64,000 nucleotides of DNA, taken from the NCBI GenBank assembly GCA_036365455.1, contig JAWQUS010000007.1, positions 15,578,001-15,642,000 on the forward strand. Direction: 5' to 3'. Below the pieces are notes generated by a model that was not told the origin of the DNA, did no database searches, and saw only the letters and a list, made by a program, of their open reading frames with translations. This document shows, piece by piece, positions 34,800 through 46,764 of this stretch. Source of the stretch: Macrosoma leucophasiata. Lineage: Eukaryota; Arthropoda; Insecta; Lepidoptera; Hedylidae. How positions within the stretch are numbered: position 1 is the first letter of the stretch; every line of letters starts with the position of its first letter. The translations under genes and the position numbers were made by a program.

Positions 34800-36559
34800 T
34801 TTAAATCATTCTTGGATTCACTTCAAACACACAAAAATTTCATCAAATTCGGTCTAACCGTTTAGGAGAAGTTCATAAACATACACACAGAAAACATAAG
34901 TATAAAGTTAAGTTATAAATTACATAGCTTTATTGAACCCCTCGTCGATACAATATAATTATGATAATTTTTATGGCAAACATCGTAAAACGTGGTCAGT
35001 ATTCCGTCAGGTGGCGACAATGTTCCCAGGTACTTTCCTGTTTCTATTCGCAGTCAAAACACAAGTTACTCTTTTTTATAAACCAATATCTCAATTAGAA
35101 TTATTTAAGATTGATGCCTTCCCAATTTTCCTAACACAGATAACCACATTTTTTGAATAGACAATTTTAAGAAAGTAACTAGCAGTTTGCCGCTGTTTTT
35201 CCTTCGATGATCCTGATCTCGTGGCATATTAGGAAAAGAATAATGTGTTAATTCCTTTAGTCTGAGGTTTAAAAGTATTGGTGAAGGAATATTTAAAATC
35301 GGTCCTGTAGTTTTTCAATTTATTTGTACAAATATACAAAAATATGAGGAAAATATTTTTTTAAGACATTTGATATTTACATAATGTTTACAATAGTATA
35401 AGAAATAAAAACATATTACTACCCGCTGGCCTCCGAACCCAGAAAGGGTTGAAAGCATTTTGAAAAGTATCGTTGTCTGCGAAACATTAGCATGCATCTA
35501 CGAGTATGTCGCTTCTTTTTATTTGCAACCATGTCCCTACCATCGCCTGGGGCCTTTATTAAGGCAGCACATGATAAACGAAAAAAATTACATAAGAACT
35601 AAGAATAACGAAGAATAACATATTCAGTGCATTTTCTAATTAAATTTCTTTGGGGGTTAGATAATTCATGCACTTGTACAAAGACGTATTTCAGACGAGC
35701 AGTCCCGAAATATTATGTACTTTCTTTCAAATATTAAGTATTCAATTAAGTAATTGAATACATTTTTTCCTCCTACGAAATCAAAATCTTATTTATGAAT
35801 TAACTTCTTAATTATTTATCAGACTAATATTAATTATTGTCTCACCTTCATAGCCTAAGTTTCATTTAATAAATACATTGTTTCGCAGAACAAAAAGTAA
35901 CTTAATTAATTAACAACTTTGTGTTCAGGACTCGGTACAAATTTATAGAAGCAACGATGTTCCATTGATGTGTTCATTGTGGTAGAGGTTGCAATGTCTC
36001 ATATAGCCGGTACGTGATGGGAATGGATATGAACAGTAACAGTCCTCAGTTTGTATCATTGTCCGTCCGTGTCCATTATAATATTTATTTGCACCAACTT
36101 CACTCTTATTAGTGTAAACAAAAGAACAATATTTTTTTGTAATAATAATAAGAAAATATTTTGTAGGATTCCATAGCTTACGAGGAATCCTTATAGTATC
36201 CATCTGTCCGTCTGTCCGTCTGTCCGCAGCTTCGCTTAGAGGCTATTTCTATTAGGAATCTGCAATTTGGCAACAATAAACATATTAGCCATTCCAATAA
36301 AGTGGTCAAATAATCTAAATAAAAGTAGTAGTACATACTCGTACACGATATTATTAAGTATCATAATTGCTCGCCAGACTAAAATAGCAGTAAACTGCGC
36401 TTATATTGTTATCATTAATTAACGTTAACAAATACACGAGTGCGTTGAGAGTAGATAAACCAATTAAATGTTACCATTCAAGTAGCAAAGTGAGTCAATT
36501 AATGCCTACATACCTGCTCTTTCATTTCTGCATCATTTAACCAAAATGAATTTTTGTTT
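34800..36559. other. AT-rich stretch, no gene recognised
   Basis: Only a fragment related to family E (about 36160-36330, with GTCCGTCTGTCC repeats) is seen. No supportable coding sequence. Confidence 0.45.
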
Positions 36560-36668
36560 GGTAGATGAGGCACGAGAGGTATGTCAGGGCCGGGATATAT
36601 GGCGCTCTACACTCTCTGCCTACCCCGTTAGGGACCTGGCGTGAAGATACATATATATATATATATGT
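36560..36668 (+). mobile_element. RTE-type LINE, extreme 3' end
   Basis: GATGAGGCACGAGAGGTATG, GGGCCGGGATATATGGCGCT, TACCCCGTTAGGGACCTGG and CGTGAAGATACAT match 54817-54905, followed by an AT repeat. It is a severely 5'-truncated copy. Confidence 0.8.
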
Positions 36669-38159
36669 AAAGAAATACTATTTCTTTCTTCGCACTCTGT
36701 GTGTTTACTTACCATGAAGTTTGGTTATAGTTTTTAACTTTATAATTGTCTGATTTTAAAGAAGAAACGAATTCAGAATGTCAGATGACAGATTTAAATA
36801 CGAGTTGATTGACAATTGGATAATCAATGAAAATTTTAATATTATATTATTTTATGTTTTAAAAGTGAAAGAATAAACTTTCATTGTCGTTTCTTCTTTT
36901 CAGGTTTGAGTTCATATTGTTTTATATTACCTAAATAAAATAGTCTCTGTATAAAAAAAACTAACAATAAATCTTCTTTTCAGCAACACAAGGTTTATTT
37001 CTTTCATGTAGTAAAACAGACTTATATATATATATAATATAGTTAAAGCCGAACACATGGAGCCTCTCTAAGATTTATAAAGAAATTAAATTTATGTTCA
37101 TTATATTCTAGTGCACAATTTTAATTATCTTTCTAACCGCCTACATTCATTTACCTACCTTTCGGATCATGAGATCTGAAACAGTGATTTCCGAAAAGTG
37201 ATAAAATCCTAATAAATCCTGTTTGATTCTTAAATCATACGAATCTGAAGATTGATAACACTAGTAAATGAAAACGCTTCGACATGTTAGTTCCAATATG
37301 TACAAAATCGAAGACAAGACTCCTAGTAATAAAATAGTTGATTGACACATTATCAGTAAAATCCTATATTTTTAGAATAATTTTGTATGTTATAAGTCAT
37401 TTAAAATACTTCCCATTGTTGGCTTGCTTTTATTGAAACGGTAAGCAATCAAAAAAAGAACAACATATTTCAAAATTTATTAAATCAGATATTTACAGAT
37501 TGTAAGATACACCGAAGAAAACTCCAAGGAATCGTAGATAAGGCAAGCAATAAGTCAAGTCAAGTTGATGTAAACAGTATTAGTCCTATTGGTGTATTAT
37601 TTTCCATTTGAGATTTGTTAAAACGTTTGTTTAACTAGCAGTAAATACAGCGACTATTTTAGACGTATTTCAGGACAAGGATTGGATGAATGTCGTAAGT
37701 GATAAAGGTCCGACAGTCGCCAACAAATTTTTGTAGTCCGTCGCATTAGTCCGCCTATCATGTTTAGGACGTATTGTGACCTTCTTTTATTCAGGAATCT
37801 ATGTCAAAAAGTAATATCATGCTAAAATCTCGCTTCTTTCTGATTTATCACCGACTTTAATTTTTTTATCCTTATGAGAATTGCGACGTAAAAAATGCAC
37901 CAACTATTTCTTTATTACGACAGAGACAGTTAAAATTGTTCTACAACTCGTAATTGATGTGTAGTAATGTCACGGTAAAACTACGATGTCCTCAAACCTC
38001 ACTAAACCTCATTCAATCTCGTCTTTAAAATATGCTTTTTATGTGTATGAGAATCTGAGTGCAAGAAGGCAACAACTTTGTATTTTATAAAGAAGATAGC
38101 TGTAATCATTCTTTTACATGTAATGAGATTTAAGAAATAGTCAATTTAATGCTCGTATA

Positions 38160-38350
38160 TATTTTTTTATGTAATGAAGGTGGCAAACAAGCATGCAGTT
38201 CACATTGATGTTATGTCATGACTGCAGCCTATAGACACTTACACAAAGACCAGAGGTCAAAATGCAGATGCGTTGCCACCCCTGAGACCTTAGTTGTTTT
38301 GTTTCTATAAAAGTTATTACTGGGTCATCTAACCTGAACACGATTAGGTC
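38160..38350 (-). repeat. Interspersed repeat family P, truncated
   Basis: TTTTTTTATGTAATGAAGG start through CATGCAGTTCACATTGATG to TGAACACGATTAGG. It is absent from arm B of the duplication, so it inserted after duplication or was lost there. Confidence 0.75.
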
Positions 38351-38950
38351 GTTCTTACGCTATCGATATATATATAGTATACCAATATAGCAAGTATATC
38401 GTTCTAGTTTCCCTTACCTTACATGGGAATATTTCCACTCATCTCTGTGTTTACTTATAGCCTCTTTTCCCACCATTTTCCATCGTCTCATTCGTTCTTC
38501 ATGAACATCTATATTTCATATCGTATCGACTTCAAGCCACTGACTGTTATAAAGGCTGTGTGAAACAACCATTGTGCGGTGTGAAATATTGTGTTTCATC
38601 TCTCATAAATTAATTGTTAAAAACACCTACTCGCCTCAATAAGCCGTTAAGCGCCATCGACTATTTGTATATCTGATATATTAACATTTCGTAATTTTGA
38701 ACACATGTAAAAATATTTTCACCTGCAAAATATATTTACTGACTACGGAAACCTACCGTTTTACCTCGACGTGTGGGCATCATCAACACTATGTGCAATC
38801 GTAGAACCCAAACCTAAGGGAAATCTTACTAACAGGGTCGCCCAAGTTCATTTTGTCTAACATAATCAGTTTAAATACGAATATCACAAATTTTAAACGT
38901 AAATAGACAAAATGTTATGTACTTTAATTTTCTTTCTGCCGTTACAGGTT

Positions 38951-40681
38951 CATCATCATCATCATTTCAGCCAAAGTACGTCCACTGCTGAACAAAGGCC
39001 TCCCCCAAAGAATGCCACAACGAAAGGTCCTGGGCCGCCCTCATCCAGCGATTGCCCGCGACCTTCACCAAGTCGTCGGTCCATCTTGTGGGAGGCCTGC
39101 CTACGCTTCGCTTTCCGGTACGCGGTCGCCACTCGAGAACTGCTCTGCCCCAACGGCCGTCAGTTCGTCGAGCTATGTGCCCTGCCCACTGCCACTTGAG
39201 TCTCGCTATTCGGTGAGCTATGTCGGTAACTTTAGTTCTCATGCGGATCTCCTCATTTCTGATTCGGTCTCGCAGAGAAACTCCAAGCATAGCTCTCTCC
39301 ATTGCTCTCTGAGTGACCTTGAGCCTTCTTGTGAGGCCCATAGTGAGCGACCACGTTTCTGTCCCATAAGTCATCACTGGCAACACACACTGATCAAAGA
39401 CCTTTTTCTTGAGACACTGCGGTAAGTCGGACGAGAAGATGAACCGTAGCTTCCCGAACGCTGCCCAACCGAGTTGGATTGCCCAACGTTTTGGATTTGG
39501 GCAGGTGCTGGGCGGAGCGTAGACTTCATTAGTTGGGATTTTTCAATCTTGACATTTATATTCAGTGTGCCTCTTACCATTCGGTGATCGCTGCCGGTTT
39601 TTACCGAATTGATCATAGAGACATCACTGAATATATGCCGCCTTGTGGACATAATGAAGTCTATCTCATTTTTGGTCGCACCGTCAGGACTGATCCAGGT
39701 CCACTTCCGGCAAGCCCGCTTCTTGAAGAAAGAGTTCATCATATAGAGGCTCTCTTTCTCCATGAAGTCAGCCAGTGTCTGGCCCCTGGTGTTTCGTCGC
39801 CCATAACCAAATTGCCCCACTTTCAGCTCGTGGTCGCCTCGAACGCCCAATTTCGCGTTGAAATCCCCCATGACAACGTTGTAGTGGGTTTTAAAACGAT
39901 GTATGGCTCGGGAAATATCCTCATACATAGTTTCTACCTCATCATCGAAGTGTGCGGAGGTCGGGGCGTAGACCTGTATGACCTTCAACGGATACCGCTT
40001 GGTTATTCTGAGTATAACGTACGCCACTCTCGACGACACACTCTCGATCTTGACAACATTGTTCACGAGGGATTTGTGGACGATGAACCCGACACCACCC
40101 TGGGACAGTTGTTCGCCCTCCCGGAAATAGAGCAGGTTACCAGACTTGAGGGTTATCGAGTCCTCCCCCTGTCTTCGGACCTCAGATAACCCTATAATGT
40201 GCCATCGCAACCCGCTCAATTCTTCCTCTAGTTCCGCTACCTTCTCGTCGGTCCGCAGTGTCCGAATGTTGAATGTTGCCAGGGCCAATTGTCGTTGTTT
40301 GTGATACCCTGGCATCTGCCGGAGATTCTTCGTACCCCCTGCCCCGCCGTTACCATGACCGGTACCACTATGGTCAGGAATAGCGGAGCCGCCGGGGACT
40401 AGGGGCCGTTTTTTCTGGTTGTGTCTCATTTGGAGGGAAAATGCCATAATCGCCACGCTTGGCATGCGGGTTGGCGATCGCAGTGGCGGCAATTTTACGC
40501 GGGACGCTGCTGCCCATCCCACGTACTTGTACCGCCCTGGTTTGACCGCCATTGTTCGGTGGACTGACTGCACTAGCGGAAGAATTCCTCTCCACCAGAA
40601 GGGAATTCTTGCGCTAGTGGGCGATGGGGTAGTCACATCTCGACGCCATAACAGGTATCCATAAAATCCAGGACGCCATAA
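38951..40681 (-). mobile_element. Internally deleted RTE-type LINE with 11-bp target duplication
   Basis: CGTTACAGGTT flanks both sides (38940-38950 and 40682-40692). On the minus strand the element runs from its 5' end at 40681 to a GATGATGAT tail at 38951. It keeps the endonuclease and the C-terminal end of the protein but has lost nearly all of the reverse transcriptase. Length 1731 bases. Confidence 0.88.
38967..40636 (-). pseudogene. RTE endonuclease/reverse transcriptase, RT core deleted
   Basis: The open frame 39374-40636 (420 codons) holds an apurinic-type endonuclease that would nick target DNA: ATFNIRTLR (about residue 117), GLSEVRRQ (about 152), VYAPTSAHFD (about 220), MGDFNAKLG (about 255), KNEIDFIM and SDHRMV (about 347). 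After LMKSTLRP the sequence jumps near 39490 to the segment encoding IQLGWAAFGKLRFIF, in another frame. It continues through 38967-39386 with QCVLPVMTYGTETW, RDRIRNEEIR, WAGHIARR and GRPPTRWTDD to a stop. The palm and fingers of the reverse transcriptase, including the catalytic DD motif, are missing. The start is uncertain: the frame opens at GTG. Confidence 0.88.
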
Positions 40682-41036
40682 CGTTACAGGTTACAATAAG
40701 TCAAATACATTTTCATTTCAAATTGGTATTTATTAACAATTTTACATGGACATAATATAAGTTACAAACATCCTTCATTGAATAACTCATACGAACAACA
40801 AAGTTATACAACAGGTAATTAACATTAATTTATGAATAAAATTTTAAAGATACATTTTATGTATTCAATTTCTTAGATATTACACATAGAAGAAAAGAAA
40901 AACAATATTCGTCATAATCATCGTCACTTCTAATTTAGCAGTACTGACAAGAGCATTGATACAGAACAAACAAGAAGCTTTACATAGTCATATTCCGCAT
41001 ACCATACCAATCCACTACCTATAGATTAAATATACT

Positions 41037-41125
41037 CTGTGCCGGAAATTACAGAGCCGTACATTACCACCTGACCAGAACACGATAGTGCTAACCACTA
41101 CCATTTAGCGGCAAGTATATTAGAT
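41037..41125 (-). repeat. Interspersed repeat family P, internal fragment
   Basis: CTCTGTGCCGGAAATTACAG, TACATTACCACCTGACC and TAGCGGCAAGTATATTAG only; both ends lost. Confidence 0.65.
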
Positions 41126-41263
41126 ACAACTATATATAACTATAGATAGGTAGTCCATAAAATATTTGATATTACTCTATTAAACCGAAACCACAATGGG
41201 TTATATTGGCACCTATTGTTGATAAGTTGTTTATTTATTAAGTCCCTTCTGATTGACGATGTT

Positions 41264-41862
41264 TATCCTAAATAAATCAAGTCATCTCAAATTAAATTTA
41301 ATAATAATATTATTTCTTGTTGGATACTGTACAGCTCTTTGAGAAAGATGTGAGCAATTTACAAATCAAAAATCCTCTCTACGACGCTTTCAATATACAT
41401 ACACTACAACCGCAGCGAGAAAAAAAATCTCCCTCTTAGGTAAAATGTGCTGGCAATTTTTTTCATTACGTGAATGACAACATTTTATTACGAGTTATAT
41501 CGGGCGGTGACGGCGGTCGGCGTGGGCTTCGTCTCGCAGTTACGGCTAGCGAGGGACTCCTCGTTCGTATCGTTTGCTTAGATTTATGGTTACTCGTTTA
41601 ATTACAAGAGCAGCATTCCCCGCGAACTTTCAATTTCAAAAATCATGACTTTAATTTTTATTTCAACCATTTTTACAAATTATCTCTATAAATAAAATTC
41701 AGAAAGCGTTACAAAACGCCTTCTGATTTTTTTTACCTTACCTTTGCTTCTTGTTTTTGATCGATTGACCAATTAAATATTATTACCTACTCGTACATTG
41801 TTGCTGACTTGTTTATTTATCGTGTCATCCTTCCTGAAACATTTTCTGAATAACGATGCTTA
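41264..41862 (+). repeat. Tandem unit U1 of unknown sequence
   Basis: Starts TCCTAAATAAATCAAGTCA. Its core is TTATTACGAGTTATATCGGG, then CGGTGACGGCGGTCGGCG, and later TTTATGGTTACTCGTTTAAT and GATCGATTGACCAATTAAAT. The same order is found in U2, U3 and U4. Stops and indels break every frame, so it is not coding. The sequence just left of U1 (about 41215-41263) resembles the end of a preceding unit. Confidence 0.7.
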
Positions 41863-44301
41863 TCTATACTTACGAGTATAATAAAACAGTAAAATCCGCG
41901 TGTCTGTACATTGTATATATTCACGAAAAACTAATTGGGGGCGATGTTAAAATAGTATTAGAACACTTTTCAATCATTTTTAATTTTTTTGTCTGTCTGT
42001 TTGTCGGTTTGTCTGTTTGTCCCTTTGTCCCTTTGTCCAGGCTAATCTTCGAAGATACTGGACGGATTCGAATGAAACTTTTTGTGGTGTAAAGATGATA
42101 CTAAGCCTGGCCAACATTTAGGCTACTTTTTACTGCGGGAAAATCACTCATTCCCACGGGAATCTCTACATTTAATAATTTCGTAAGAAAATAAAGACTG
42201 TAGATTGAATATTTTTTAAAAGAATACTTGGTACGTGATCTTCAATAGAAATCGAAGCCAAAAATATAGTTTCCAGATTTTTTGTCTGTTTGTCTGTATG
42301 TATGTCCGGGCTAAACTAAAAAAGTACTAAATGGATTTACTTCAAATTTTGCACGAATATTACTTATCGGTCCGGTCAACATATAGGCTACATATTATCA
42401 CGCTATCTCCTACGGGGGAAGAGCTGTGAATCTTTAAAATCGTAGAAAAGTCAAAACTTTACTACGAACTTAACTTTACATTGTTTTTTTTGTTTTGAAG
42501 AATATTTGGGGCGTGATCTACTATCGATATCGAAGCCAAATATAGTGTTTGTTTGTCTGTTGTTGTTTGTCTGTATGTATGTCCGGGCTAAACTCAAAAT
42601 TACTTAATGGATTTACTTCAAATTTCGCACGAATATCCGAGAATTTTCAAGGATACCGCATTGGGTAAGGTTAATAGGTATTGTGCATCCAAATAATAGC
42701 GAAAGCTATTGCCTGCGTTACTTTTGTTGTTACTTCACGGTCCAAGGCCCAACGTATTTCGCTTTTCTGAGGACATTTGATGGCGTGAAGTATCGCGCAG
42801 CCTGCGTAGCACGTCACCTTCTTGACGGTGACCAAAACTGGAATGACAATCTCGCGGAGGCAAGCGTCAGTGACAGAGAAGTATCGCCATCATCTGTCTG
42901 AAGATTTTCTATGAGCTTTGAGACACGTGATACTGGAGACGAAGTCGAAATAACTAATGAACGCATGCTGAACTAAGACAGTAGTTCATTTCAAGATGTG
43001 GTCATTTCTACCGCCAATTGAACTATCAAATATGGGTTACCAGCTCCCCAATCATCACCCCATCAAGACCGTAGAAATCGGGAGTATAATAAAAATATAT
43101 AATGTAATAATAAATAAAAAAATATAATTGCTGCCATACTGCTTCCGGCAAGCAAGACAGCACATGCCATGTTTAAAATTTAGAGTATATTTAGCCGAAA
43201 CGACTGTTTTTGGTGTGTCATGTAACAGCGATAAGGGACACGTGCTCAAGGATTGCTCCCTGATTGTATGGGATGAGTGTACGAAGGCCAATAGAAAGGC
43301 AGTTGAGGCCGTGGACAGAACCCAGCAGGACATCCGAACGAACGCAGGAACGAACATTTAAGTGGGTGGTGTCACATTACTGTTCACTGGCGATTTCCGG
43401 CAAACGCTTCCCGTGGTTACGCGAAGATCGAGGGCTGACGAGGTGAATGCTTTGTTGTCACGATCTCAACGAGTTCGTACGCTGCCCTTGACCATGAATA
43501 TGAGAGCTCGGCTCGGCGACAATGCACGTGCTCTAGAATTTTCTGGTGTCCTTCTAAGTCTTCGCGAAAGCACTCTACCAGAAGAAAGAGGTGGACAGAT
43601 GGTGCTTCCAGAGTCTTCCGGCAGAGAAGTATCTAGCTTAGAAGAACTTATTCTCGGTGTCTACAGGGACATCAGTCGTATACCGCACCAGCAGAATACA
43701 ACGTTTTGGGAGTGTGAGAAGGTCATTTTGACACCTAAAAATGATCAGGCTGCAGCAATTAATAGGAAATGAAGTGGTATACACCTACATAAATACTGAC
43801 GTCGAGCAAGATGACGCCACACATTATTCCATGGCATTTCTGAACTTCCTGTCAGCAAGCGGACTTCCATCGCATACCATCAAGCTGAAGGTAGGTGTCC
43901 CGATTATGCTTCTTCGGAACTTATCTCAACTGTACGTCGCTTGCTACCGCGTCACCAGTCCTGACCCTCTTTACATTTTGGCTCCCGGCAGAATAACTAC
44001 CAACGTAGTTTATAGGAAAGTGTCCTAAAGTTTGATACCTTTGTACGTATTTTTACTCTTTTGTGTCCGGTAATATATTCCTACATTATTTTCTCTATTT
44101 CCCTCAGTCACATCTTATGTCTGAACTCAACAGTATTCCAATATGACTTCCTTCACTTGCTTCACTAGCAAAAAAACTTATAGTTTTAATTTAATGCTAT
44201 TTTAAAAGTTGTTTGCTTATAATGCTAAAGCGACATTGGCATCTTAGGTATGTTTGGTGCTGTACTGCCTTCACGCAGACGACGTTGCGGGCAGCAGCTA
44301 G
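41863..44301 (+). mobile_element. Helitron, decayed autonomous type
   Basis: Starts TCTATACTTACGAGTATAAT after A, ends GTTGCGGGCAGCAGCTAG before T, with CTGCC/GGCAG and CGCA/TGCG pairings near the 3' end. The exact boundaries are confirmed internally: CGATGTTTATCCTAAATAAA at 41254-41273 is the empty counterpart of CGATGCTTA|element|TCCTAAATAAA. It contains three related noncoding segments with GTCTGTTTGTC repeats (about 41950-42600) and then helicase remnants. Confidence 0.9.
42683..44028 (+). pseudogene. Helitron Pif1-like helicase, degraded
   Basis: Remnant of the helicase part of a RepHel protein, which unwinds DNA during rolling-circle transposition. In order: a pre-helicase segment with LRTFDGVKYRAACVARHLLD (42760-42870); a decayed gap where the Walker A motif should be (about 42900-43150); LIVWDECTKANRKAVEAVDR (Walker B, DEC); a stop at 43359-43361; GGVTLLFTGDFRQTLPVV (motif III) in 43362-43772; then a frame change to 43741-44028 with LPSHTIKLKVGVPIMLLRNL joined directly to QLYVACYRV, so the segment between them is deleted. 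It ends NVVYRKVS. Several lesions; not functional. Confidence 0.88.
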
Positions 44302-44790
44302 TCCTAAATAAATCAAGTCACCAAGGTTTATTTTGCCTTAATATTGAAAATATAAGACTTTCACAATACTTTGATCAATTTTTAAACCAACTTTAATAAT
44401 TGTCTCTACACCGTGCCCATAATGTAAAAAAAGTTTCTTCCTCTTAGATAAAAAGTGGTTACATTTTTTGTCATAGATCGAACATTTTATTACGAGTTAT
44501 ATCGGGGCAAAGGATCGGGCAGCGACGGCGGTCGGCGTGTGCTCCGTCTAACGAAGTTACGGGTGGCGAGGGACTCTTCGTTCGTCTCGTTTGCCCAGAT
44601 TTATGGTATCTCGTTTAATTACAAGGCCAACATTACCCAAGAACCTTCATTTCAAAATCAAAAATGTCGTTATTCATTTCAATCGTTTCTTGAAGTATCT
44701 TTTACAAAATTAAATTTAGGAGCCGTTTTGTAACCACTGCCACTATCCTGGATTGATTAACCAATTGAATATTATTAGATTGTTTTAAAG
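44302..44790 (+). repeat. Tandem unit U2
   Basis: Begins TCCTAAATAAATCAAGTCA as U1. It shares TTATTACGAGTTATATCGGG and GACGGCGGTCGGCGTG, and has an extra GCAAAGGATCGGGCAGC. The tail has TTTTGTAACCACTGCCACTA and TTGATTAACCAATTGAATA. A 92-codon frame (44455-44733) is not conserved in the other units. Confidence 0.7.
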
Positions 44791-45200
44791 TTGTTTATTT
44801 AACCACGAGTAATTTATTGCACCTTATATTTATTAAACTATCTTAAAATCAACAATTCTCTCCATGTCGCTTTTAAAGTTCCTACACGACGTAAAAAAAA
44901 AATTCTCCCTCTAAAAATGTACAGGCATTTTTTAAAAATTAATTACGCGAAATACAAAGGATCGGACGGCGACATCGGTTGGCGAGTGCTGCGTTTGCGA
45001 CTAACGACTGACGACGACCTTCTTGTTTGCTCACATATATAGTTACTTGTTTAATTATAACAAGATAAATATTCCCCACGATCCTTCATTTTAAAAATCG
45101 AAATTTACGTTTTCCTTTATTAAGCAATATTTTTTTACCGACCCGATTTTGTAACCATTGCCACTATGCTTAATCGATTAACCAACGAAAAAGATAGAAC
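44791..45200 (+). repeat. Tandem unit U3
   Basis: Shares with U2 and U4 the core AAAGGATCGGACGGCGACAT, TTGGCGAGTGCTGCGT, and TTTTGTAACCATTGCCACTA followed by TTAATCGATTAACCAACG. More diverged from U1. Confidence 0.65.
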
Positions 45201-45366
45201 AGCGCTGATATAAATATATTTAACTGGTAATAAACCAACAGCAAGCACCGATAAATGTTTATATGGGTCGTAAAAGAAGACACGCAGCGGACCTAACCCC
45301 GATATGACATTATGCTGCGCTTCAAATGGACAACAAAATGATTATTTACTTAGTTATTTCAAAATA

Positions 45367-45647
45367 TTTTTTTTGTGTAAGGAAGGTGGCAAACAAGCAT
45401 GTAGCTCACATTGATGTTAAGTGATGACTGCAACCTATATACATCTACGTAAAAACCAGAGATAAAAATGCAGATGCGTTGCCACTCCTGAGACCGAAGT
45501 TATTATGTCTCTGTGATAGTTATTACAGGGCCATATATTACCATCTAACCGGAACACGATAATGCTGAACACTACCATTTGGCGGCAGATAGATTGGGTA
45601 ATGCGGTGGTGCCTACGCCCTCAAGCTCCGGTACTGGAGCTGTACCT
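45367..45647 (-). repeat. Interspersed repeat family P, near full length
   Basis: TTTTTTTTGTGTAAGGAAGG start, usual internal phrases, end CTCCGGTACTGGAGCTGTAC. Absent at the corresponding place in arm B (near 62430). Confidence 0.75.
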
Positions 45648-45959
45648 GTGAATAAATCATATAAAAATAATACATATATTAAACATTAATAAATGAACCT
45701 GTAACTGTCTTCTAAATTAATAAGAGTTCCTTTTAGGCTACGGAACCTTTAAAATGGACGCATATTCAAAATCTATTAATTAACCTTACAAGTTTGTGTT
45801 TATAATAAAAAGTACTTCATACTATATTTTTATTATTTCAAGAGACTCCACGCAGATCACTGAAACCAAGCATCATACCCCACATATCACATGCCATGAC
45901 GTGTCAAGGAGGTTCGTGAAGAGGTTTTTTTATCTACACATTGTATTGTACCTTAAGAC

Positions 45960-46111
45960 AGCCTGGGTTGCACCACGATATTTGTTAAAGTTTAAGTAAT
46001 TGTAACATTTCACATGCTTCTCTAACTTTAACAGATTTCTTTAAGTTAGAGAAGTTTGTGAAATGTAACAATAACTTTACCTTTAACAAATATCATTGTG
46101 CAACCCAGGCT
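45960..46111. mobile_element. Foldback MITE, ~65-bp arms
   Basis: AGCCTGGGTTGCACCACGAT at the left and the reverse complement (ATTGTGCAACCCAGGCT) at the right; AACATTTCACA and CTTCTCTAACTTTAA lie near the centre with their complements. The whole 152 bases folds into one hairpin. TTAAG occurs just outside both ends and may be the target duplication. Confidence 0.8.
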
Positions 46112-46389
46112 TTAAGTTTAAATCCTGAGAAATGATTAGATAATTATCAGCACTATAAAAGTATTTATTTACATTGTAAGTCGACCTCTGGTCCACGGTT
46201 TATAAACAAATGAAATAAACTTTTATTTTCCTTTTCTTTGATTACAGCTAATACAAATATATGAGTAAATACTTTAACATTTTGATTAAAAGATTTTTCT
46301 CAAAACCTGTATTAAAATGCAATATTATTAGTAGCAGTATAGTCATAATATTTACTCTTCAGAACTAAAATATCGCCATCTAACTGTAA

Positions 46390-46600
46390 CCACGAGTGAA
46401 TTTAGGTATCCGAAGTAATAAATTGTGCAAACAAGGTGTCTGACTCGCCTCGAGCTGCCTCGAGTAACACTTGTGCTACGACGGATGCTACCGTAGCACA
46501 TCGTAAACGAGATGACAGCGTAGCACATCAGTACTCTGGGCGCTACGCCACCGTTTCTCCCAATTCGGTCGCGTTCTGTATAAACATTATTTGAAACGTC
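46390..46600. other. GC-richer segment with GTAGCACATC repeats
   Basis: CCGTAGCACATCGTAAACGA and GCGTAGCACATCAGTAC, with CTCGCCTCGAGCTGCCTCGA. It is absent from arm B. Possibly an insertion; class not recognised. Confidence 0.35.
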
Positions 46601-46764
46601 TCACACCTTTGAATCTTACTGTAACTACTGCATTAAATATAGACGTTTTTATTTTGTATAACTTTATTAATAGCAATAACACGACATTGTTTCAGTCATG
46701 TTTAATTAAACATTGAACACCGCGCATCTACTAAATTCCGAAGACAATTTGAGGACATTAACAT

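Noticed and set aside
36250..36640. CRISPR-like or satellite array
   Set aside because: No regular repeats with unique spacers occur anywhere in the window; GTCT and AT runs are simple microsatellites.
39012..40189. Long plus-strand frames opposite the RTE at 39-40 kb (137 and 218 codons)
   Set aside because: They are antisense shadows of the endonuclease and C-terminal segments, which carry clear motifs on the minus strand.
44455..44733. 92-codon frame in tandem unit U2
   Set aside because: The frame is broken by stops and indels in U1, U3 and U4.
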